Shown: one piece after another, positions 56,953 through 64,000 of the stretch
Layout of the letters: each line of letters starts with the position of its first letter
Position numbering within the stretch: position 1 is the first letter of the stretch
Origin: Adiantum capillus-veneris
Lineage: Eukaryota; Streptophyta; Polypodiopsida; Polypodiales; Pteridaceae
DNA: 64,000 bases
Direction: 5' to 3'
NCBI GenBank assembly: GCA_014529385.2
Contig: CM043960.1
Coordinates: forward strand, 121,757,043 to 121,821,042
Notes under the pieces: model-generated
Database searches by the model: none
Seen by the model: only the letters and a program-made list of their open reading frames with translations
What the model was told of the DNA's origin: nothing
Position numbers and translations under genes: made by a program

Positions 56953-57695
56953 TCTAAGGGGAATGGCCTATGAACTTTGAGAATAGCGGAATTAAGGGAA
57001 TTAGAGTGATCATTTTTGTGAGATTACTTTGAGAACATAGAGGGTGAACTTAATTGATGGTAGCAACATGAACATACTACTTAATTAACTTGGCATGAAC
57101 AATACTTTTGCAAGATAGAGAGTATTAGAGAACATGACAATAGTTGAGGACCGGATTTACTTGGAGCCGGTCCCCCCTCCAAAAGGCGTTTTTATTATAG
57201 ATTTTCCCATCAAGAGAGACTTGTACAATACAATCTTTGTGTTCCTTGTGACCTTGGTGATGCTATGAAGATGGAAAGATTCATACATCACGAGCATAAC
57301 ATAAACTTTGCAAAAAACATTAACTATCCCAAGCCTCAATTCCAAGGCCTCAAACACCTTCGAAGGTGGAGAGAGCTAGCGGGGAATGAGAGTAGGAATG
57401 AGGAAGAAGAATCATTTATAGGAGAAAGAAATAGCTCCTCACTTATCATCACTCTTTTTGCTTAGCATAGCAAAATAGCATAGTAATGAAGATAAAGAAG
57501 ATGGCAAGCTTAAGCGTTGAAGCATGGCTCTTGGTTGGATTTGCAATCCATAACCAAGAGTGTTGGTGTAGGCTCTCCACTTCTTAACAAGCTTGGAGAA
57601 GGAGATGGAGCTCTTGCACTTTGCACTTCACATAATGAGTGTGTGTGTATGTGTGTGTGTGTGGGAGAGTATACCCCCCCTCTCAAGCTTGATCC

Positions 57696-57738
<43 letters not shown>

Positions 57739-58525
57739 TATTTAACTGTATCATTTGGACATGTGTCCTCTTTTTCCTCTTTAAGAGAAAAAACTTAATT
57801 ATTTATTTTTATGCATCCAAATTTTCATTGGATCCCTTTAAAGCTTATCCAATTGAATTCAAGCACATCATGAGGGCCACATGTGGAGGATTTTGACATG
57901 TGTCTTTTATGCTTCTTAAGTCATTTGGTTTGAATTGAATACTTCAAGCACTTAGTCAATTAAGCATGAAAAGACATGTGTCTTTTATGCCTCTTGAGAG
58001 CTTATCTTTGAATTGAACACTTCAAGAACCTTAGTCATTTAAGCCTAAGAATCACCTCAAGCTTGGGTAGGGTTCCCACAAACACTTTAAGCACTTTAGT
58101 TAGCAAGCCGACAAGCACCTCATGCTTGGGTAGGATTCCCACCTCAAGGTCAATCCTATTTTAACACTAACTTTTGGAGGTCTTCAATGAAGCTAACCCT
58201 AAGGTTTGTTAAGCTCCATTAGATGCACGTTGCTCTTTGATGGACTACTTCCTTTTGAACTCCTATTGAGTTGTAACCATCTCTCCTCTTGGTCCCTTGT
58301 TGAGGTAAATATAGAAGCACTTATTGCACATTGCTCTTTGGTAGACCGTCTCCTTTTGGACCCCTATTGAGATGGAACGATTTCTCCTTTTGATCCCCTG
58401 TTGAGATAGGTCTAGAAGCACATATCTATATCCTAACTCTTGTTCCCCTTTTTATCTTCCCATATTAAATGATCAATTTATTATGAGAAAATCATTTGTT
58501 AAAGTTAGATATTATATTTTTGACA
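56953..58525 (-). repeat. 5' LTR of Gypsy G3
   Basis: On the minus strand it begins TGTCAAAAATATAATATC at 58,525 and ends near 56,953. It contains (CT)n at 57,699-57,735 and the shared gypsy-family phrases. Confidence 0.9.
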
Positions 58526-58700
58526 TGCTCTGATACCAATTGTTGGAATTAGGGTTGCGAGAAGACACACATATCTTGGAGAAGACGAAGGAAGCTCAAG
58601 GCACATAGCAGAGAGTATATTACTTAGTGTGCAATGGAAAGAGATATAGCGCTAGTATGATGGACGTATATACAATGCACGTGGGGGAAAACCTCCTGGT
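58526..58700 (-). repeat. Copia-1 family primer site and partial LTR (minus)
   Basis: The reverse complement of the Copia-1 primer site is at 58,527-58,538 (TGGTATCAGAGC). The LTR end TGTTGGAATTAGGG starts at 58,541, matched to about ACCTCCTGG at 58,700. The other LTR end is missing. It completes the copia fragment at 50,199-50,416. Confidence 0.9.
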
Positions 58701-58785
58701 GAAATCTTGAGAGTTTTAAACGTTCTCATATTTTCTTCAATTAGGATTTTTTTTTTTAATAAACTATGCATGTGTACATTCAATC

Positions 58786-58818
<33 letters not shown>

Positions 58819-58907
58819 CAGTTTACCAATCTCTTTTGCACTTTGCCCCCACTCACCTTATATTCCTCTTGCCCCCACCCCCCGAACCCTCTTCCCCCCT
58901 CTTCGTG

Positions 58908-58950
<43 letters not shown>

Positions 58951-58951
58951 C

Positions 58952-58987
<36 letters not shown>

Positions 58988-59031
58988 AGGTGGGCATGTT
59001 TAGAGTGTAAGACATGTATAGAAATAGAGGG

Positions 59032-59094
<63 letters not shown>

Positions 59095-59128
59095 ACACAA
59101 GGGAGGGAGGGAGGGAGAGGAAAAAAAT
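58701..59128. other. Simple-repeat-rich DNA, no gene
   Basis: CT tracts at about 58,790-58,816 and 58,915-58,946, GA at 58,956-58,982, and GA at 59,036-59,090, with C-rich links. The CT and GA tracts near 58,915-58,982 form an inverted pair. Open frames here are the repeats read as peptides. Confidence 0.7.
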
Positions 59129-59290
59129 TAGGTTAAAATGACATGTGGAGGCCAAGAGAGGGAATGGGTGAGAGAGAGGAAAGGAGTAGGTTAAAATGAC
59201 ATGTGGGGTTCAAGAGAAGGAGAGAGATGGGTAAGAGAGAGGCAATAAGTAGGTTGAAATGACACGTGGAGGCCAAGGGAGGGAGAGAGC
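59129..59290 (+). repeat. Minisatellite of about 58-63 bp, nearly three units
   Basis: Units start TAGGTTAAAATGACATGTGG at 59,129 and 59,187, and TAGGTTGAAATGACACGTGG at 59,250. Each is followed by CAAGAGA(A/G)GG-type GA-rich text. Confidence 0.88.
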
Positions 59291-59430
59291 AACAAAGGTA
59301 CGTAATGGGCATAGTACATGGTATTGATATTGAGGAAGTGAGTGAAATCAAGGGTGGGTATGAGAGAGAGAGCGGGGGGGGGGGGAGAAGCTGGTGAGAA
59401 AGAGGCGTGGAGGCAGAGAGAGGAAGAGAG

Positions 59431-59474
59431 AGCAGGAGAGTGGAGAGCAGAGAGCAGGAGAGTGGAGAGCAGAG
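59431..59474 (+). repeat. 22-bp tandem duplication
   Basis: AGCAGGAGAGTGGAGAGCAG occurs at 59,431 and again at 59,453 with AG links. Confidence 0.85.
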
Positions 59475-59723
59475 GATAGGGAGGATGAGAGGGGATATGT
59501 GGAGGTGATGGAAGAGGAGAGGGTGGAGAGTAGTGGGTGGCTTAAGTAGCCAAAGAGAGCGGTTGTAGTGGTGGAGGAGGAGCAGGCGGAGGAGAAGAAC
59601 TGGTGGCTTTGGTGGTCAATGAGGGTGGCAATGGTGGTGCATCGGTGGCTCCCCCTCCAAAAAAAAAGCTCGCTCCATATCCTAACTCCTCATACCGAGA
59701 GAGTGCTTGTTGGAGAGTGTATG

Positions 59724-59770
<47 letters not shown>

Positions 59771-60900
59771 GTTCTCCAAAAGCCGCACGCGTGCGCACAC
59801 GTGTGTGTGTGTGTGTGTGTACAATCTTCCACAAGCTTGTCGATTTGCTGATTTTTGGAAACGTTGATTTCATGCCAAGTTAGAGTTATTGAGAACCTCT
59901 AGAACTGCCTGTTTGCTTAATTCAAAGTCCAACGCTACCCCTTAATTGCACTTTGCTTTCACAATGCCTTTGCAAGACTTGATTCAGCACTGCCCTGCAT
60001 GAAGTTTCACACACATTGCTGCCTGTTTTGAAAATCTACTCTCCCCTTCTCTAATCTCTCTCCAAGAAGCTGAGAAGCTCCAATTTTACTAAAAAAAATA
60101 TCCTCGCTTCAATAGAATCTCCGAATCTTCTATACTCCTCAAACCTTTGAGCCAAAACTTTCTCAAGCTCACAATTTCTACAAGCTCTCGTGTTGCACAC
60201 CCCATTGATGAAGCTCGTTGATGCCAATGCTCGAGCTCGCTTCCTTCCTCACTGATCCTCATTATGCTTCGACCACCATGGAAGCTCTAAGCTCTTGCAA
60301 AGAAGGCAATCCAGAGCTTGTTGGGAAGAGGGTAACGTTCAAAGAAGGAGAAGCGCCTACACCTAATCTCTTACTAATTGTAGTGCGCAATGTGGAGCGA
60401 GAAAGGGAAGAGGAGAGATGACACAGGAGTGGGCTCTTTTTTTGGGGGGGGGAGTGCTCCTTATTCTTCTATGTATACCAAAAGGATAAGGTCAAGGGTG
60501 GTCGGACACCAGACGTCCTTCTCGGGCGCCTTTAACCCCAACAAGTATCCTTCAGTGATATTATTGTTGGAATGTTGTCAGCCCCTAGCTTGTCCTTCTA
60601 TGCAACCTCCATATGTTGTGAATCCCACCATTTTGGAGTAGTGTGTACTCACTCCACTCCACCCTCCCCCGTCGTGGCTCCTCCCCCCCACACCTCAACA
60701 TACAACCCACTCCAAAACGCACTGCTCACGAATGAGAGAGAGAGAGAGAGAGAGAGTATTTACACCATACACTTCGGTCTCGCCTTGGCATTGATTTTTG
60801 AACAAGCATTGATTTTTTGGCCAACCATGCGAGGTTACCAACCACTCTATGGCTTGGGCACTTCCACAAGAAAAGAATGTTGCTATTTTATGTTCACCTA
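59475..60900. other. No convincing gene
   Basis: GA-rich then mixed DNA. It has (CT)n at 59,727-59,767, (GT)n at 59,803-59,820 and (GA)n at about 60,734-60,756. Frames such as 59,568-59,867 and 60,572-60,901 contain the microsatellites and no recognisable domain. Confidence 0.45.
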
Positions 60901-62031
60901 ATTTTTAACAATAAACCAAGTGCATGATCATTGTCTTTAATTTGTGGCTACTTAGGCCTAGACATAAGCCAAAGTGCCAGTCTCAACAATGCCTCTCCTT
61001 TAGATGGCACTTTTATAATGCATGCATTGCATATTGCAATTTTTGTTGAGAGAAAATGGTGAAATTATATGTGTGCCATGCATCTCATGCCAACAGTTTG
61101 TGGCCTCGTATTTTGGTCCAATCTATGTGTCTATGACGACATAAATTTTGTGTTTTTGCAAAAAGTGGAGTTTGTGGGAGTCTTCCACTTGTGAAACAAG
61201 TTTCCTAGGATCACATTAAATGATTGCATTTTCTAGAGATTCAAACCAACATCCACTCCCATTTTGGACATAAAGTTGCCAAGTTGTTTAGGGGTGAACA
61301 ATTGAATTAAGCTATTTTAGGCTATGTTCTTTAGATGAGGGAGAATCAAAATGAAGGGATGTTAGAAAATGGAGCCGCCTACAATCGAGTAAATTTAAGC
61401 AAGAGAAGTAAATTTAAGCAAGAGAAGAGACGACTTCTAGTAGTTTCCAGGTTTAGAAAAGTTTTGAAATTCTGTCTCACAAAACCTTCCTCTTTTTTAC
61501 TTTAAATTTTCTTTCTCTCTTGGGTTTTTAAGTGTTTATTTGAGAGGATTGTACCTATACAAGTTTAGCCATAGCCAATTCTACTCATTAACTCTCACCC
61601 TAAACTCAACTTCGCATACATTGAATTTGAACTAACTCAAAACACTTTCAAGTAATGAGCAAAGAGTTTATACCCATCTATACATAACCTATGGAGAGGC
61701 TACTAAAGGAAGCATAATACACCTTGTTGTTTAAGTACCAAAGCTCTCCACACTCAGCTTAAAAGAACCTCACCACGACCCAAAGGCTGCAAAATACGTA
61801 TACCAAAGTCATACATGTGTCTAACTTAAATTGCTGAAAATGCCAAATAGCGACCACACACGATCTAATATGATATCATCCACAATGGGCATAGTGGCCC
61901 ACATTGCCCTTGAGCACATCTACTCTAAACATGGTGGGTGCTCTACATACATAGGTGCATGTATACATATGTACACACAGATTTAATTTTTAATACATAC
62001 ATCGATATGCGTAGATATGAGATACACATGA
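60901..62031. other. No gene seen
   Basis: Unique-looking A/T-rich DNA. There is one small direct duplication, AAGCAAGAGAAGTAAATTTAAGC, near 61,397-61,425. Confidence 0.45.
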
Positions 62032-62036
62032 AGTAC
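62032..62036. repeat. Target-site duplication AGTAC (left) of the mini LTR element
   Basis: Exact match to 63,956-63,960. Confidence 0.85.
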
Positions 62037-62532
62037 TGTGACGCCCCAGAATCTGGGCGCGTCGGGGAGGGGACGTTTTGTCTTCAAGGGCCTGGTTCGG
62101 ACGGGATCGGCTCAGGTCGGGGTGTTGCTTCAAGGGGTCCTGGCGCGGACGGCACCGGCTCAGGAGGGCTCGGCTCGGACGGGACCGGCTCGGGTCGAGG
62201 TGTTGTGTCAAGGGGTCCTGGCGCGGACGGCACCGGCTCAGGAGGGCCCGGCTCGGGTCAAATTGCCTTCACGGGGGCCCGGCTCGGACGGGATCGGCTC
62301 GGGCGTGGTTGCGTTCCATGGGTCGACGGCCGTTTACGTTTCGCGGGTCTTGCGTTCCGGGTCCCTAGCCCCACGTAGCCTCAGGCTCCGCCGCACTGAC
62401 GGAGGGTCATAGCGTGCCCCGGGGAACCTTGCGTGGAGTCCCCACGATGCGCGAGTGCGTGGAGTGAGGCTAGCGTGTCTAGGTGGGGGGTCCCCTCCCG
62501 TGGCCGGTCTCGGGAGGCTCATACCCCTTATA
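62037..62532 (-). repeat. 3' LTR of the mini element (left)
   Basis: 496 bp. It contains GC-rich sub-repeats of about 75 bp (GGTCCTGGCGCGGACGGCAC at about 62,142 and 62,213). Compared with the right LTR it has one extra and one missing 15-bp block, GGCTCGGACGGGACC. Confidence 0.9.
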
Positions 62533-63445
62533 TACACCCCCGGTTGAAGAGAGTTCGACGACCTCGTCGAACGTGGGGAAAAAGAGTGCTTGGCTATGCA
62601 TGAGGCCAAAGGGACTAAGGGGTGCATATAAGTGCAAGTGAGCAAAACTGTTCCCAAAATGCAAGTAAGTAGGCATGCTTTGTTTTTGTACTTTTGGAAT
62701 GAAGTGTGTGTGTATTTTTGGGGTTTTGGCAGAAGGCTGAAAATGTATGCTTTGAATACCCAAGTAGAATTCTCCATACTTGAGCATTCCCCGAATAGGT
62801 AACCCAGTGTGCGCGGAGCCACCTGCTGCGTTGGCCCGCGCGGAGACTTCTTGAAAGCCGAATGTGAATGAGAGTCCGTCGCAATGCAGCGCTTGCGAAG
62901 TTGGTCCCGTTTCGACGTCATTTGGAGGGCAAGCTCGGGGCCCTGTGGTCTCTTTGTAGACTTGAATGGGTCTTCAGCTCAGCATGGGCCACAAAAGTGG
63001 CCGGGGCGCGACGAACACCGTTGGCTTGGTTCGTCGCGTTTTTGGTTGTTCCTGTTTTTGATATAAAGAGCCCTGTTTGGCTCACATCTTTCCTTTTTGT
63101 CATGTGGAGAGCCCTGTCCGGCTCGCATCTTTCCTTTTTGTGTGTTGGAGGTGCCCGGCTCGGATCGGGGCTGGCGCGGGTCACGGGTGACGGCCCGGTG
63201 TTTGGACGCGTCACGGGGACGGGGACGTGGGTTGCTTTCTGGAGCTCTTTTCACCAAGATTTTGACGACCCGCCCCGGGAGTTGGGTTGGGACCGTCGTG
63301 AGGATCGTGCGCGTCGGGCACGTCGGACTGCAGCTCTTTGCCTGGAGCTCTTTGTACCAAGATTTTGACGACCCGGGCCATTGCGGTTGGAGTCGTCGTG
63401 AGGATCGTGCGCGTCGGGTACGTCGGTCTGCAGCTCTTTTACTGA
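62533..63445 (-). other. Internal region of the mini element
   Basis: No recognisable protein domain. It has a 41-bp duplication (GAGCCCTGTTTGGCTCACAT at 63,068 and its variant at 63,109) and a 103-bp tandem duplication (starts 63,241 and 63,344). A GGGGGTGTA stretch next to the left LTR may be a weak polypurine tract on the minus strand. Confidence 0.65.
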
Positions 63446-63459
63446 GCTCTGATACCAAG
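63241..63459 (-). repeat. Tandem repeats resembling the primer-site/LTR junction
   Basis: GGAGCTCTTT..ACCAAGATTTTGACGACCC occurs at 63,241 and 63,344. The true junction at about 63,443 reads GAGCTCTGATACCAAG-TGTGACGCCCC. The spacing is about 100 bp each time, with GTCGTGAGGATCGTGCGCGT in between. Confidence 0.75.
63446..63457 (-). promoter_or_regulatory. Primer-binding site of the mini element, initiator-Met tRNA
   Basis: TGGTATCAGAGC on the minus strand, two bases from the LTR end GTCACA. Confidence 0.9.
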
Positions 63460-63955
63460 TGTGACGCCCCAGAATCTGGGCGCGTCGGGGAGGGGACGTT
63501 TTGTCTTCAAGGGCCTGGCTCGGACGGGACCGGCTCAGGTCGGGGTGTTGCTTCAAGGGGTCCTGGCGCGGACGGCACCGGCTCAGGAGGGCCCGGCTCG
63601 GGTCGAGGTGTTGTGTCAAGGGGTCCTGGCACGGACGGCACCGGCTCAGGAGGGCCCGGCTCGGACGGGACCGGCTCGGGTCGAATTGCCTTCACGGGGG
63701 CCCGGCTCGGACGGGACCGGCTCGGGCGTGGTTGCGTTCCATGGGTCGACGGCCGTTTGCGTTTCGCGGGTCTTGCGTTCCGGGTCCCTAGCCCCACGTA
63801 ACCTCAGGCTCCGCCGCACTGACGGAGGGTCATAGCGTGCCCCGGAGAACCTTGCGTGGAGTCCCCACGATGCGCGAGTGCATGGAGTGAGACTAGCGTG
63901 TCTAGGTGGGGGGTCCCCTCCCGTGGCCGGTCTCGGGAGGCTCATACCCCTTATA
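63460..63955 (-). repeat. 5' LTR of the mini element (right)
   Basis: 496 bp, near-identical to 62,037-62,532. On the minus strand its first bases, TATAAGGGG, could double as a TATA box, though this lies at the very terminus. Confidence 0.9.
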
Positions 63956-63960
63956 AGTAC
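63956..63960. repeat. Target-site duplication AGTAC (right) of the mini LTR element
   Basis: Exact match to 62,032-62,036. The host DNA then resumes with TTTTGCTAGTAG. Confidence 0.85.
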
Positions 63961-64000
63961 TTTTGCTAGTAGTGTCCACAGATGTGTGTGTGTGTGTATG

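Larger units (their letters stand above)
50417..58525 (-). mobile_element. Gypsy G3 (minus), nearly full length, nested in copia
   Basis: An 8.1-kb Ty3/gypsy copy with two LTRs, Met primer site, gag, zinc knuckle, protease, RT, RNase H, integrase and a tail region with a chromodomain-like motif. It split an older copia leader, with copia sequence at both edges. The 3' LTR has lost about 20 bp at its left edge and about 35 bp at its right edge, so no target duplication can be read. All genes carry stops and shifts. Confidence 0.9.
62037..63955 (-). mobile_element. Complete 1.9-kb non-autonomous LTR element
   Basis: Two 496-bp direct repeats flank 927 bp. A Met-tRNA primer site on the minus strand adjoins the right repeat, so the element reads leftward. 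AGTAC target duplications sit at both outer edges. On its own strand the LTR begins TATAAGG and ends GTCACA, i.e. TA...CA rather than TG...CA. No gag or pol is encoded. It resembles an outsized TRIM or other non-autonomous LTR element that borrows proteins in trans. It is far more GC-rich than its surroundings. Long open frames on both strands follow from the GC content. Confidence 0.88.

Noticed and set aside
63241-63450. Ribosomal DNA or tRNA cluster suggested by GC-rich tandem text
   Set aside because: No rRNA signature or cloverleaf is visible. The repeats are explained by the LTR element's primer-site junction.
61938-63801. Long GC-rich frames in the mini LTR element (up to 234 codons)
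   Set aside because: They occur on several frames of both strands, follow the GC-rich sub-repeats (Gly/Ala/Arg/Pro-rich), and recur in both LTRs. This is expected from composition alone.

Overview
The window looks like nuclear DNA from a large, repeat-rich land-plant genome. The evidence is plant-type Ty1/copia and Ty3/gypsy elements primed by initiator-Met tRNA (primer site TGGTATCAGAGC), a Tat/Athila-like primer site, two LINE families, and unusually dense (GA)n/(GT)n microsatellites. I cannot name the species, and nothing seen is diagnostic of one plant group. I found no convincing single-copy host gene, tRNA, rRNA or CRISPR. Almost everything recognisable is transposon-derived and most of it is decayed.

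Layout. 1-3.6 kb: AT-rich, no gene seen. 3.6-13.5 kb: a dispersed repeat that carries GT/GA microsatellites, interrupted by a 5'-truncated LINE on the minus strand (4375-6901). 13,550-18,764: a structurally complete copia element with 226-227 bp LTRs and a TCGTC target duplication, but with broken reading frames. 19.3-22.7 kb: a decayed second LINE (LINE-B) cut by a plus-strand gypsy LTR and gag (G1). 22.7-28.4 kb: a minus-strand, apparently non-autonomous LTR element. It carries a long unrecognised ORF with a coiled-coil tail, itself split by a solo LTR. 28.4-29.5 kb: the 5' end of a Tat/Athila-like element. 29.5-34.8 kb: a minus-strand gypsy (G2) in head-to-head orientation to G1. 35.0-36.3 kb: another LINE-B copy. 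36.3-38.8 kb: unrecognised. 39.0-49.5 kb: a cluster of LINE-A copies separated by (TC)n tracts, including one nearly full-length copy with ORF1 and ORF2 (44.9-49.4 kb). 49.9-58.7 kb: an old minus-strand copia fragment split by a nearly full-length minus-strand gypsy (G3). 58.7-62.0 kb: GA-rich DNA with short tandem repeats. 62,037-63,955: a complete, GC-rich 1.9-kb non-autonomous LTR element with 496-bp LTRs, an AGTAC target duplication and non-canonical TA...CA termini.

The strongest unusual signals are four. (1) LINE-A copies begin and end at (TC)n/(GA)n tracts, which suggests microsatellite-directed insertion. (2) LINE-A has an ORF1 with a coiled coil and an RRM-like region but no visible zinc knuckle, plus an ORF2 unlike textbook plant L1. 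(3) The non-autonomous LTR elements at 22.7-28.4 kb and 62.0-64.0 kb have unusual content or termini. (4) The head-to-head gypsy copies form a large inverted repeat that could feed small-RNA silencing.
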